Shown here: positions 47,570 through 60,326 of the stretch, piece after piece
Numbering within the stretch: the first letter of the stretch is position 1
Layout: each line of letters starts with the position of its first letter
From: Oreohelix idahoensis
Lineage: Eukaryota > Mollusca > Gastropoda > Stylommatophora > Oreohelicidae
Direction: 5' to 3'
Length of the DNA stretch: 64,000 nucleotides
NCBI GenBank assembly: GCA_024509875.1
Contig: JAMPIV010000584.1
Coordinates: 744,001 to 808,000 of the forward strand
Notes under the pieces: model-generated
Database searches by the model: none
What the model saw: only the letters and a program-made list of their open reading frames with translations
What the model was told of the DNA's origin: nothing
Made by a program: the position numbers and the translations under genes

Positions 47570-48130
47570 AGAATTGGCCCACTTAATAATCCTCTCAGCG
47601 TACCTATCTTCATTACTGCCTGGAGGAATCATAAAACCAGTTATCTGGGCACCTTGCCAGAAGCATTAGTGGAAACATGATATAAATTCAACTAAATACT
47701 GCAGTGGATCCCAGCTCGATGTAACATACAAAAAAACAACAAGTCAGACAGACTTGCTAAGATGGATGAAGCAGATAGGAAACTGAGACATTAAAGGAGT
47801 AATCAAAAATATTTTCAAGGAAAAAATAATATCCATAAAATATAAACTTCTGCCAATAATTGACCAGGTGATAAATTGTTAGACCGCCATTCACAGCAGT
47901 CTGAAATGTACCATCTGTTCAACAGACTTAAAATTGGACTCAGCAGATACTTGTTCATGGGAAGAACCGAAACAATCAGTAGAACATGTTCTCCAGTAAC
48001 TGCACAAAAGAAGTAAACTGTTGACATGACCTTCACCAACTCCATGAGGAAAAAAAAACAACTCTATGGTAACGGGGAAAAGCCTTTTTTGATTACCTGA
48101 AGTTTTTTTTTTTCCTCAGGAAGAATGGTT
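47570..48130 (+). mobile_element. RNase H-LINE C-terminal fragment, decayed
   Basis: Plus-strand codons read LQWIPARCNIQKNNKSDRLA, the C-terminal RNase H block matching L-D's QWIPSHCGIPGNERADGLAK, with Arg for the active-site His. Then MYHLFNRLKIGLSRYLF and, after a shift, KQSVEHVLQ (LRTGHNRL and EHVLQDC equivalents). Several stops. Related to, but distinct from, L-D. Confidence 0.7.
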
Positions 48131-48695
48131 AAGTGAAGGTTTGAATTATTTCATTTATTTGTCAGTTTTTTTACTGCTTACATTGAAGCTGTATGACTCA
48201 GCTCAAGATATGCATTGATAGGCCAGCATGTGTGTGTGTTTTTTTCTTCACTGGGAGCATTACTTATTCTAGTTAATGAAATATGTGAAAGAAGATCAAG
48301 TTAATTTTTACTTTCTGTCAAATTTATAGATGAGTAAGTGGAGCATTTGTATTTTGGGAAGCCAAAATATTCCTTGTATGAATATATGGTATATACTAGC
48401 AATAATCCGTCAAAATTGACAGGTTTTTAATTGCAGCATCTTTTCATTTTGATCCATAATAATAAGTCTTCAATACTTTAAATTAAAATTTTGTTTTGAA
48501 GAAACAATAAAAAACTTACATTTTAAGGTTATTTTTAAGAAAATGATGAGTTAAATCCGTTTCCCTGAATGAAACTGGACAGAAGAGTATCTTGATTGTC
48601 TGTTGATTTAATCTACATCTCCGCACCTTCCTGTCTCCAGTTCATGTACTGTTTATCAATTGTGTTGTTGGCTTCTTTCCATAATCAAACTGTTC
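48131..48695. other. AT-rich stretch
   Basis: Nothing recognised. Confidence 0.3.
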
Positions 48696-48858
48696 ATGCA
48701 CACCGTCATTTGCGCACTTTTCTATTTTCGGGAGAGTACATATAAGGGAAACAATACAATTATTGTCTAACTTTCAACCACAGTTGCACCCCTTAGCTGT
48801 GGTTGAAAGTTAATGTACTCTCTCGAAAATAGAAAAATGCGCAAATGATGGTGTGCAT
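48696..48858. mobile_element. Palindromic MITE-like hairpin
   Basis: Two arms of about 45 bp (ATGCACACCGTCATTTGCGC ... GGGAGAGTACAT and its complement ending 48858) surround a second, nested inverted repeat (AACTTTCAACCACAG / CTGTGGTTGAAAGTT). The whole 163 bp can fold almost fully. The class is unknown and no clear TSD was found. Confidence 0.7.
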
Positions 48859-51789
48859 GTTGTGACCGACCAACGGACTTACGGCGGGAATTATGGTATT
48901 GGATAAATTGCACTTTGTTGTAATTGAGATTTCAGAATCTGTATATTTTATGAAAGTGATTTGATACAGATAAAATACAAAATTGGACATATTTGTAATT
49001 TCACAGATAGTAGTTATTTTTCCCTTGCTTCCATATTATTATTTTTTTTAACTGCCACAGTTTTTTCTTCTTCTTTTCCATTTATTGTTATTTAAACAAA
49101 TGAGCAGAAAGAAAAAAGTATTCTTGATTTTTGACGTGTCACTCACTACCTGTTGGAGGTGGCTTATCTTGTTTTTAAGAATAGTTTACCTTTTACCTGT
49201 ATTTTTTAAATGCGAGTTATATTTGTTTTTGTGATGTTTTTATATTTTTGATGGAAGGTTTACATTCTGCCTTGTGTGGTGTGAAGTAAGTGATGATGTG
49301 ACTTAGTTTTCTCAAACAAGGCCAACATTCATGCATCATAGGAGTAGTTACATGAGTTGAACTCTTTTAGGCTTGTAGAATCATGGAAGATGAGAAAAAT
49401 TATATAGAACTTAAGGTGGTAGAATAAGAAATTAATAATACCAGTGCGTTAGGCTAGAATGTTGGCACTGAGAAGTGAATGTTGGCACTGAGAGGATGAA
49501 CAATGCTCAGAAATATGAGAGGAGAACAGTTGTAGTAGTATCCCAAAAAGTTTAATACATAACTACACTCCACAGCATTGGAAAGAGATCAGCTGGCAAA
49601 GGTATGCATGCACATTTTGGAGAGATAGTTTTTCCAGTGATAAGATGGCAGGTTCCATGATTTAGTAAACTCACTGCCGTAAAGTTTTTCCAGTCTTATC
49701 TCTATGTATGTGTTTTTTTTCATTCCGCAATTATCAGTTTTTCCAAACCCTTTTTTTTCTCTAAGTATGTTGCCAGTAATGTGTATTTTTATTTAGTACT
49801 CTGAATCAACATATTAATTTTATCTTGTGATTGTTATAGACTGCTGATGTGACATATCTGGATATCTGTTTTTGGTAGTTGTTTCTTTCCTGAATGGATT
49901 GATTGAGAGAAACTTACAGATAAAATTCCATTTCTTTTTAAAATAAAAGTGCCATAGGTGGATTGATACAGAAATGTAACTGCTGCTACTATGCACATGT
50001 AGAGATCTTGACTCTGTTACACGAGTGTCAGTTTGGATGCCATTATAAGTGTTATAAATGAAAGACATTTGTGACATAACTTAGTAAAAGTGTAAGCTGC
50101 ATGTTAAGTTCTTCATTTTTCCTTGTATATAATTTCATTTTTTCATGTTGCATTTGTCTTCACTGTTCATCTTTCCATTAGCTTTATCTGTTACTGTTGT
50201 GATTATCCATTTATCCCTTTTGGTTTATTTTTTCAACATTCTTTGTTTTCTTTATATTTTCTTGCTTTATGTTATTTCATTAGGGTAGTATTGTGGTGTT
50301 TCAAGATTTGATTTGTTCCTGTTGTTTTGTCTGGTGACAAGACACTAAGTTTTAATTCTTTGTTATCGTGTTCAGGTCAAGCTACCAACGTCCCTGTCAT
50401 TTTTATTTTAATCATTGTAGTACCAATATAATTGATGTCTTCATGTACTTGCACCATATATTTATGTTTGCCATGTAGTTAGCAATTATTAGTTTATTAT
50501 TCTTTACTTATGTATTTGTTTTCATTGCCTCCTCTTCTAAGCCTGTTTCATTTTGGTGGAGCAGGATTAAAGAGGAAGTTGCCTTTTGTAGCCTTTTTGT
50601 TACATCAGTAAATGGATTGGCTCAGTTTAATATTGCCTTATTATCTAAAATGCACCTTATGTAAGAACATTTCTGTCATCTGTAAAATTGTTTTCTTATG
50701 TACTACATAGTTCATCTGTATTGTAGGCCAGTGTATGTTAGTTTTAACATCTTGTGATTAGATTACATGCAACACATAACAGACACTTTTCAAGGTTGCT
50801 TGAAACTTGTATCAGTAATAAAAATAGAGTATAAAGAGAATCTTAATTGTATGCATGGTAGATATTTTCCCCTCTTGCTTACCATGGTTGAGGCTTCCTT
50901 TCATTCTGCCCATACACACACAAATTAAGTTACAAGAAGTTTAGTATTTTAGCCAGCGTTTTAAGTAGTTGCATTCTGGGCCATTTACATTCTAGTTACA
51001 ACTTTATCTTGTCCATTCCTGTCATTGAAAGTTTCAAGTTATATCTTGTCATTCATGTAGGTTCAATCGTGTTTTCTTCATTCATATTGTCCATCATCTA
51101 GCTAACTGTTCACATGGTCTGACATCCTTTGACAGCATAATCTGATATTGATTTCAGGTTGGTACATTTGTTCCCCCTTGTCACTCCTCCCTTTTCCCAC
51201 ATAATAGTCTTTATTTATTAGAAGACAGCACAAGCAAGGACATGATTCCAGTAATCATTGTCTCTTATCTACAGTATAGCACACTGCCATATTTTGTTTC
51301 CTTATTCTTAAATAAGTATACCTTTTTTTCCTGTAAGCCATACTCCATTATGGGGAGGAGCGGCATTTGATTTTAGGTCAAAGTCTAAACAAAAAATGGG
51401 AAAATTTGGATTAATGTGTTACCTCAGGATTTTGGATCTCCTCAATCTAAATATGTCAAAATTATTTGTAAACACAAATTCTAAAAAGGTATTTTTAAAC
51501 TTTGAAAATGGTATTTCCTAAGGGCACTTCGCTATTGCTGTGAAGAAAACCATTTATTTCTCAGAACCTTGTGTTATTTACTGTCATTTATAAATGAATG
51601 TTTATTCACCAACCAACTTTATATTTGGTATTAAGCATTTTATAGTCTACTGAAACTTTGTTAAAGGCAGATTCCTAATATATTATCAGAATTTTGAAAT
51701 TTTTTTTGCTAACACTATTGTAAAATTTCACAAAGTTTGTCACTATTTTGAGGCCATTAACTTTATAAAGTATGCATGAAGGAAAACTG
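48859..51789. other. Long AT-rich stretch
   Basis: No gene, RNA or repeat that I can support over about 2.9 kb. Possibly intergenic DNA between the convergent host genes. Confidence 0.35.
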
Positions 51790-51855
51790 TTCATAGTATC
51801 ACAAGGTGGTCATTGTTCTGTAATCCACAGAATAAGAGAGGTAGAGGGAGTGAAC

Positions 51856-54800
51856 TTCTTCTTCTTCTTTCGTTCGCTTGAAATATATTGTCTATATCTG
51901 CAATGTTGTTTCTTGTATAAACTTCACTGTCTTTTGTAGTTCATACAGAGGTCCATATAGTTTTGCTTCCAGTGTTGTTTCTCTGGGCCAGTGGGTTTGC
52001 CTCAATATATCATATTCGGGGCAATCTTGAAGTACGTGCTCCGCTGTCTGGGGTGCCTGTCCACATGTACACATGGCTGAATTGCCAATCTTGAATTTTG
52101 TATACATGTGGCTGTGGAGGCGGTTGTGTCCTGTTCTGAGGCGCAGAATGACTATTTGTTCTGATCTGTTCATAGCTTGGTAGTCATCCTGCGTTGATGT
52201 TGGTGGCTTTCTGATAGATTTGATCATCTTTTTCTTCTGATGGTACGTAACTGGTACATCCGGTTGTTCGTCTGCAGCACCTTCTTTAGCCAGTCCGTCT
52301 GCTCTCTCATTTCCTGGTATTCCACAATGAGACGGTATCCACTGCATGGCGACCCTGCGCTGGTTGCACAGTTCAGAAAGTAGGGCTTGTATAACTGGCA
52401 ATTTTCTGGACTGAAGTGCTTGGAGTGCTGATCTTGCATCTGTCAGGAATACTACAGGCTGTGGACCGAGATTGGTGTTCAGTAGTTTCTCAGTTGCCAC
52501 CTTGATTGCCTGGACTTCTGCATCATAGTTGTTACAGAATTTCCCCGTTGGTACTCTGACCATATCCCTAGTGTTGTTTGGGTATTCTATGTACACTCCT
52601 GCTCCTCCATTCTTTACTGCACTCTGTGCTGACCCATCCGTGTATACTCGGACCCAGAGGTCCTGTGGGTATTCATCATCCAGGAAACTGAGAGTGACTG
52701 TCCTACGTTGCACACTGTTCTGTTCATCCCTGTCGAATATTCCTTTCACTTTTGTGTGGATGTGTACTGGTAGTCCATGCTCCTCTCTCCAAGGGGTTTG
52801 TTCTGGCACAGACTTTAGGGGGCTGTTAACTTCAGGCAGGTCTGAGGTTTGTCTATGAAATCGTTTGGCCTGGTGGATAAAGCTGCTTCTTTTCAGTCGC
52901 CCCATTGCTAGGTTTTGGAATCTGTCCTTCATTGGATGGCTCGGCATACAGAGGAACTTTTCTGCCTGTGTTAGCACTTTCGTGTCTCTGCGTTCTCTCA
53001 GTGCTTGTATCCTCCCCATTTTCTCCATCTCCACTATAGGCGTTGATTTCATTGCCCCCGTGATGACCCTAAGCGCCTGGTTTTGCACCTTATCTAGCTC
53101 TTGTAATGTGGTGTTTGATGCTGGACACCACGCAGCTGACCCATATTCCAGGTGTGGTCGTATGCCCTGCTGGTAAACTTTACTAAGTATTTTCCCGCTG
53201 GCTCCCCATGTGGTTCCACTTAGTTTTCTCAGGATGGCTAGCTTCCTCCTGGCCTTTGTTGCTGCCTTGTTGATGTGCTGCTTCCATGTCAGCCTATCAT
53301 CGAATGTAACTCCGAGATAGGTGGGTTGTTTATCTTCTCTCAGGAGCTCTTCGTTTATCTTGATGACACCAGCTTTTTGTTTGGGAGAGAGGGTGAAGAG
53401 CGTAGTGCTGCACTTGTCTGTGTTGATGCTGACACACCATCTATTTGCCCATGATGTTAAGGCATCTATAGCTCTTTGTAGCAGTTTGGTGGCCACTGTT
53501 GCATGCTCATCTGTGCACCATATTACCAGGTCATCAGCGTACATTGCCACTTTCATTCCATGTGGTAGTTCAGCAACCAGGTCATTGATGTAGGCTAGGA
53601 AAAGTGTGGGGGACAGAACCCCTCCCTGAGGGACGCCATGACGCAGTAGAATTTTCTTACTCTTGAGGCCATCTAGTTGTACTCGGGCTCTTCTGTTATG
53701 CAAGTATGCTTTCACCCATTTGTACATCTTACCATTCACTCTACAATTTCTCAGTTTCTTCAGAAGCCCTTCTTTCCAAACCTTGTCAAATGCTTTCCTT
53801 AGATCTATCCATGCTGCTAGTACCAGTTTCTTATCTTGGAACGCATCCTCAATCTCTTGGGAAAGGTAAGTTGCCTGATCTTCGGTGGAATAACACTGCC
53901 TAAAGCCCGCCTGCTGTGGTACAAGAAGGTTTTCACTTTCAAGGTACCACTGTAGCCTGAGGTTGATGATACGTTCCACTGTTTTGCAGAGGCAGCTTGT
54001 AAGGCTGATTGGTCTGTAGCTGAAGGCAGTGGAACTGTCTTTTCCTGGTTTTAGGAGTGGTATCATGATTGCTTCCCTCCAGGTCTGTGGAACTCTGCCT
54101 GAGTTCCAACAGATATTGAAGATCTGCAGCAGCTTTGTTTTTGCTGCGGTTCCCAAGTTCTTAATCATTTCATTGGACACTCCATCAACTCCTGGCGACT
54201 TTCTCATTTTCAATTTGGATATTGCAAGCTCCATTTCTCTGAATGTGATTGGTGCCTCCATAACTTCAGGTATGGTTCCATCTTGTCCTGTGTGTTGTTT
54301 CTCACGAGTCTCCTGTTGCTTCTCTGGGCTAACTTCGATGTTGTTGTCTTTAGCAAAGGAGTCTGCAAAGTGATCAGCTGCCTGTTTTCCCATGAGGATG
54401 TTTCCATCTTTGTACAGAGCAATCCTTGAGTTTCTCCCTGTACCTTCATCGTTAAGTTGCTTTACCAGCTTCCACAGTTTCCTCGTATCTCTTTCAAAGT
54501 TCAAGGACTCTGTTTTCTCCTTCCAGCTTCTTCACCTGGCCTGCAACTTGGCCCTTTGAAATTTGGCCTTAGCTTGCTGGTAGTTATTGTGGTGTTCTTG
54601 GCATGGACTGGTCTCTGCCTGCTTTCGAGATGTTTCCACGTCGTTGTGCAGCTGCTCTAGTTCACTATTCCAATATGGTTTGTAGTGCTTACGAGCCCCT
54701 CTAGGTATTGTTTCACGAGCAGCCTGTAATATGCATCTGCTGAATTCATCGACTAGCTTATTGATGTCTTTGTCTACAGTTAGATCTCTAGCCAGTATAC

Positions 54801-55914
54801 TAGTACGGTGCTGGTACATTGTCCAGTCTGCCTTCTTGTAGTTCCACCTAGAGAGAGTGCTGGTCTCCTTGACAAGTTCATTTTCCACAATTAGGAAGAC
54901 TGGCCGGTGGTCGCTGCCTCCAAGTTGTTTCCCTACAATGCGTGTGGTGTTCCACTCCAAGCCGGGTGAGTGGAATGCCAGGTCTGGTGTAGAGGTGGTG
55001 TGCCATGATCTCGAGTAGAAGGTTGGTGGGTCGATTGGCTGGTTAATCAGGATAAGCCCATTGTCATCCTGCCAGTTTTCAAGCTCCTCGCCTCTCCTGT
55101 CCATGTGATCATAGCCCCAGCTCTGTGAGTGGCTGTTGAAGTCTCCGCATACAATCAGTCTTTCTTTTGCTGGGATTGTATCTAGTGCCAGTGGGCGGTC
55201 GCTCGGACAGTAGTAGTTGAGCAGGTGGAATTCTGAACTTTCTGTCCTGAGATGAAGCATCTGGTATTCCGCCCCCTCCATATATGTTTCAAGCTGACAT
55301 GCACTGATGTTATTCCTCACGAGTGTCAGTATTCCACCTTTTCGCCTGTCTATTCGGTCAGATCGGTAGCACTGGTAGCCTCTGATTTTGAAGGCTATGT
55401 CTTTGTTGAGGTGGGTTTCTTGCAAGCAACATACATTTACTTGCTCTTCATTCAAGATATTTTCGAGCTCTAATTTTTTGCTGTAGCCGTCTTTTTTACT
55501 ATTGACGCCTTCAGCATTCCAGTGCATTATTTTTAATGGTCTTTTCTTTGCTTGGCCAGTAGCTCTATTCTCATGCCTCCTGGCTCCACGGGGCAATTGA
55601 GAAGGACCCCCAGTAGTAGGGGTTGGGCCCTTCCGAGGCAGAGGGCCTGGCACTGCGCCTGCCTGGGTGTCCGTCACAGGGCGAGTGCCATAACGTTTTG
55701 CAGATATAGGCATACTTCCCATAGCGCATGTGCGTGGCATCCTGATTGCTGTGGTGCGCCTCTTGGCTGGTTGCCTCCGTCTTCAGCACCTTGTCTTGCT
55801 AGGGCAGACTGTGGTCTTGCTCGAGTCTAGGAGGGCCTGGCCAGTCTTGGTTTTTCAGCCGCTGATGGCTGTACTTGAGCCCCATCTCCACGTCAAGGAG
55901 CTGGCCTTGATGGG
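51856..55914 (-). mobile_element. L-D: near full-length LINE (endonuclease-RT-RNase H), 4059 bp
   Basis: Bounded by the perfect 12-bp TSD GAGGGAGTGAAC (51844-51855 and 55915-55926). On the minus strand it has a leader of about 170 bp, one long polyprotein frame and a 3' end with GAA repeats. There is no separate ORF1. A single-ORF layout with RNase H suggests the I/Ingi-like part of the jockey group; the clade is an inference. The only coding lesion is one stop, so this is the youngest large element in the window. Confidence 0.92.
51892..55740 (-). pseudogene. L-D polyprotein: endonuclease, reverse transcriptase, RNase H; one TGA
   Basis: About 1282 codons run from Met at 55740 to the stop at 51892, interrupted only by TGA at 54532-54534 (minus strand), likely from a CGA Arg codon. 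The endonuclease shows MHWNAEGVNSK, CCLQETHLNKD, LIVCGDFNSHSQSW and GGSDHRPVFLIV. The linker is charged. The reverse transcriptase has LLKPGKDSSTAFSYRPISL, AWIDLRKAFDKVW, HGVPQGGVLSPTLFLAYIND and the catalytic MKVAMYADDLVIW. RNase H has VRVYTDGSAQS, NYDAEVQAIKVA, FLTDARSALQAL and GNERADGLAKEG, all catalytic acids present. A C-terminal zinc motif (MCTCGQAPQTAEHVLQDC) follows. It makes nicks and copies its RNA into the genome. Because of the stop this copy would yield only an endonuclease fragment, unless the stop is read through. Confidence 0.93.
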
Positions 55915-56060
55915 GAGGGAGTGAACAAACATGGAGAAGAGAACTAATGACTGCAGTGATAGAGAAGAACAAGACATAGAAGGACCTTGAGCAGATAGCA
56001 AAGGGCAGATTGACCTAGAATGAAATTGTTTTAAGACCTATACACTTTTGGGAGCTTAAG

Positions 56061-58182
56061 AGTAATGAATAAAGTTTATACAGTTCTATAAGGCATACAC
56101 ATTCTGTATGGCCGCTATTTCCAAGGAAACAAATAACAGTACTATCAAACTCTTTGTTATGCATAACTATAGAGCTGCAACACAACTATGCAGTTTAATT
56201 GAAAGATTGCACTGCCGCTCCTCTCCTTAGACTGAGCATTTTGTATAAAATCGTTACTATATGCATGTAACATGTTAAATCAGTTCTATATAGAAAGAGA
56301 TTTGGTGTTAAATACTGTACATTAATGAAGTAGTTATATTATGTACGTACAAAGAGTTTTAATTCATTTGTGTCCGAGTAACACTGTTTTGATAATGCAT
56401 GAATATTTGATAATGCCATAATAATATGAACAAGAATTATGATGTCTCATTATGATTTACAAGGCACAAACGTTTTATAATAGTGTCCTTATCTAGTAAT
56501 AATATTGCTTGAGGATTTAACATTTTATTTGCCTTAGTAATGGACACATTCTGCTTGACAGACAGCATGCTGACGGATTTTCTTGTAAGTTTTGATTTTA
56601 TAAAATTGTTTTCTGGAATTAGGTTTTATTAGTATATTTTTAAAGATCAGTTTTAACCTTCATATAACAATGAAAGTGTCTGGAATTTTAGTTTGTAAAA
56701 TCTATTTTTTTTGTCACTAGCACAGTTACAAGCATGCACATGTTTCACTGAAGACACACCTTAATACTGTTGTCAGTTTGAAGGAATATAATAACCATAT
56801 GTTGGCATTATTGAACCTTATACATTGTCAACAGCAATGTAATGTCATGTGTTGATGTAGATCACGCTGATTTCTGAAGTCATGTTTGATAATTTTTTCT
56901 TTTACATTTAATCTAAACTACTTTCTGAGTAAACCTGATGTTCTGTAATGCCACTGCTTTGTTTAGTGTTGTTTTTCTTGTCTTTTATGTCTGCAAAAAT
57001 ACACATAATCTTGCTATGAACAAAGGAGAAACTCACATGGTCCACATCACAGGATAAGCACTTTGTGCCTCTGCAATAGAACATATCAGGCAGGTCTCCA
57101 AACATATTTACAATGAAGGCAGTTAAGTTAGTATAATATTCTTTATTACAATCTGGTTTAGCAGAAACATTGTAAGAGTACTGACATGAATACATGATAT
57201 AACTGTATGCATGTCCAGCACAGTGTCATGACATGTGTGAATAATTTTGAAGTATTCTTCTATATGTTCCCTAGAAAACTCATAAATAGTTGCACTAAAA
57301 TGAACATTTCTGAACATCGCAAACACAAGAGTGACTAGACGCTTTTGGCTCAGTTTTGAGCCTACTCCTAAACGGTGGGGTAAACAAAAATAGGTCACGT
57401 GCACTGGAATCAGTGACATCAGATATTTCCATTTACAGGTCACATCATTTTGATGTATTAAACTTAGTTCTCACTTTCTTTCTGGACTTTTTTGTTATCA
57501 TTTTACTGCAGTCCCCGCCATTTTCTTATGAAGTGGAGAACAAATCTATTGCATGGTAATCAAAGAAGGTCAAAGACAGACCAACCACTAGTTTGTTTTA
57601 AATTACAAAACACAATGACAGAAATTACAGTGGCAAAAAAATTCAACTCTAGGAAGACTAAAAATAGAGGAGTTGACCCTGAAAGGAAGCTGCAGTAGCC
57701 AAATCACAAATAAATATCAATAAATATTTGTAATGTATGATCTAATCATTTGAAAATGCGCAAATAGTTTAACGAAAAAACTTAATCAATTATGAAATAT
57801 ACTGAGTTGATAAAAAATATTAAAATGGGACAGGAACAGGTAACATAGGTGGCCAGTAAGCCTAGCCTCTCTTCATATTCAATATGGTTCGATGTCATAA
57901 TGACCAAGATGTAAATATAATCAGAGACACAAAGATCCTAATGCATGTATGCAATTGGAGCTAGTGATTACTTTGAACTGGAAGTAAATTTTAAAATAAC
58001 GAGGAACATAATGAATATCATCAAAATGCATCCACCTTCAACAGATGATATGGGAAAAGACAAATTCTGTGGACTGTTATATGAATCCTAGTCCTCCAGT
58101 ATAAAAAAAATCAGACAATGGGATTCCTCAGTGTAAATTTAAGAACAAGCAACAAATTAAAAAGAATTATCGTGAGAAACAG
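56061..58182. other. AT-rich stretch
   Basis: A possible 44-bp exon at 57512-57555 (strong acceptor TTTTACTGCAG, donor GTAATC, reading SPPFSYEVENKSIA) is too short to assert. No other feature. Confidence 0.3.
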
Positions 58183-58440
58183 ATGAAGGAAAATGATATA
58201 ACTTATGACTCCCTTTCGAAAGCGATCCTCCAGGGAACAGTCAAAGGTAAACGGAGAAGAGGAAGGCAACGAAAATCCTGGGCTGATAACATCAAAGAAT
58301 GGACAGGACACGGTTTTTCCACACTTGTACGCATTGCTGAGGATAGAGAGCAGTGGAGGACCCTGTCTGCTGATGCTTCCACCATGGCACCCCTAAGACC
58401 CATGACGGGTTATGGGTTGAGATGAGATGATGAATATCAT
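58183..58440 (+). mobile_element. LINE C-terminal fragment
   Basis: Reads YDSLSKAILQGTVKGKRRRG, RQRKSWADNIKEWTGHG and VRIAEDREQWRTL, a very common LINE polyprotein ending (GRGRQRKxWxDNIKEWTG), then a stop and GAGATGAGATGATG. The frame is open for 80 codons. It is 5'-truncated, and no catalytic part remains. Confidence 0.78.
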
Positions 58441-58599
58441 ATAGAAGATGACACACGCCACAGTCTGATTAAACCTAAAAGAAAAATAAGGTAACGTGCT
58501 AATGACAGAGGGTGAACAAATGCAAAGAAGGATGGAATATTTCACAAAACTTGTAACCATTTCTGCACATGTGGAAACAATAGGTATTCTCAGCTGCTG

Positions 58600-59930
58600 A
58601 GGGGAAAAAAGCAATTAGGCATGAATAGTGAATATCTAAATACACAAAAACCAAACAGACGATCTTGGAGGAAACAAAATTGGGAAGAAATCATCTCCAA
58701 ATGAAGTGAGTTACTGAAAGTTATTTATGGAGATCTGGGATGAGGAGAAATAGGAAAACCTATTGATCTGAAGGAAGCACACCTAAGAAAACTGCCAAAA
58801 AAATAAAACAGGGTAAACATTATTCATGAACCTCATTACTGTAAATAAGACAAGATTCTTCAGCAGTAAATTATTACACAGGATGAATGAAGGTTCACTG
58901 CAAATGGTGAGGGACATCACAATGGGGAGTTCTTACATGGAATATCACAAAAACAAATGTAGCTGAAAGACGACGTCTAGCTATCATAACACCAGGGGGT
59001 ACTAGGGAAGGTAATTAAACTTATAAAGGCCATGTATAAGTTACAAAATGCTAAAATAAGAGACGATGAGAAAGTTTTAAAGTAGAAAAGAGAGTGAGGG
59101 ACTGTTTGTCTTTCTGTTAGCCAGATTAGACAGTAAGGTCAAATTCTCATGAGAACTGTCAACAACTGGACACTGTCACACTCTGTGGAGAACCTCCATT
59201 GTGACATGAAAACAAATACTAGCAACCTTAACTAGAAACTCTGCTACATATATATATAAACTATGTATGAATGTTGCTCTGCTACATATATTTATAAACT
59301 ATGTATCAATGTTGACAACACTAAAATAATAAACTATAATAGTCTTACAATAATCTCTGACCAAAAATTAAAAGATTTTTAATGTATGAATAATAAAACA
59401 GGAGAATGTAAGAGCTAGAATAAACAAGGTATAAACTGTTTATGATCCTGAAAAATGGGAAGTAAAAGTAATAATAGTAACTCTAAACTTTGATCCTTTA
59501 ATGCCAGTATAAAAATTCTAGTTCTCATGGATGTGGAAAAAAAAAAAAGATAAAATAGCCAACGAAAAGCTACAAATGTAAATAGCTGCCTAAGAAGGAT
59601 TCTGAAATGTTAAATGACAGGACAAGATAAGAAAAGAAGAAATCTGGACTTAAGTCAATCAGAAACTTATAGATTACAATAAGGAAAACAGATTAGACAC
59701 ATACTGAGAAAACTGCAGCATAATTATAACACAAAAGTCACTGATACTGGACCTCAATGGAATGAAAAAAAAAAGAATTAAGAAAGAACAAAGATTAAGA
59801 AAGACTTATTCACATTACCAATGGCAAACTACTGAACGTAAAAATTGCCTAGAAAAATCACAAACAGCCAATAAAAGCTGGGGTTGATTGCCACGTCCTG
59901 TAAAGGATAAGCAACTAACTATTCACATTA
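58600..59930 (+). mobile_element. Strongly decayed LINE copy
   Basis: Scattered plus-strand similarities keep LINE order: RT core traces (VLGKVIKLIKAMY, then NAKIRDDEKVL, about 58995-59080), a later block (INVDNTKIINYN, SDQKLKDF at about 59300-59380) and tail traces (QDKIRKEEIWT, HILRKLQHNYN, about 59620-59730). Stops occur every few dozen codons. Old and dead; the limits are approximate. Confidence 0.5.
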
Positions 59931-60326
59931 CAGGTGCACAAAAATATCTACAGGGAGATAAAACAGGAAAAAATCCAGCTTGTCTATCACCTAATGCAAC
60001 CCAAAGATGTAAATACATACAAATTAAAGGGCACTGAGTGTAATGAAACAACTCCTTGGCAGAGTGAAACATTCAAATAGAACAGACGTAGATATATAAC
60101 AATGTAATTAAGTGAAACAGTGTATACATACAGGTACAGTAAACCCTCAATATAATTAATCGGGTTACAGTGTGTCTATTTTAGATGACTGCTCATTGTC
60201 TCAAAATATCAGGAGTGAGTGGAAACCAAGGAAAGCTAGCCTATACAAACACAATATTAAAACATTTTTTAAATAAACTGTAATAAACTACCGTTGATGT
60301 ACAGAACCATAAACTATTGTAAAATA

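Larger units (their letters stand above)
51790..56060 (+). mobile_element. Older LINE tail interrupted by L-D
   Basis: Joining 51843 to 55915 restores the plus-strand reading NPQNKRGRGSEQTWRR followed by ELMTAVIEKNKTW and, after a stop, KDLEQIAKGRLTW, a LINE C-terminal tail like 30.87 kb. Only 51790-51855 and 55927-56060 belong to it. Decayed. Confidence 0.65.

Noticed and set aside
57512..57555. 44-bp microexon with strong acceptor
   Set aside because: Two frames are open, it is too short, and it has no phase partner.
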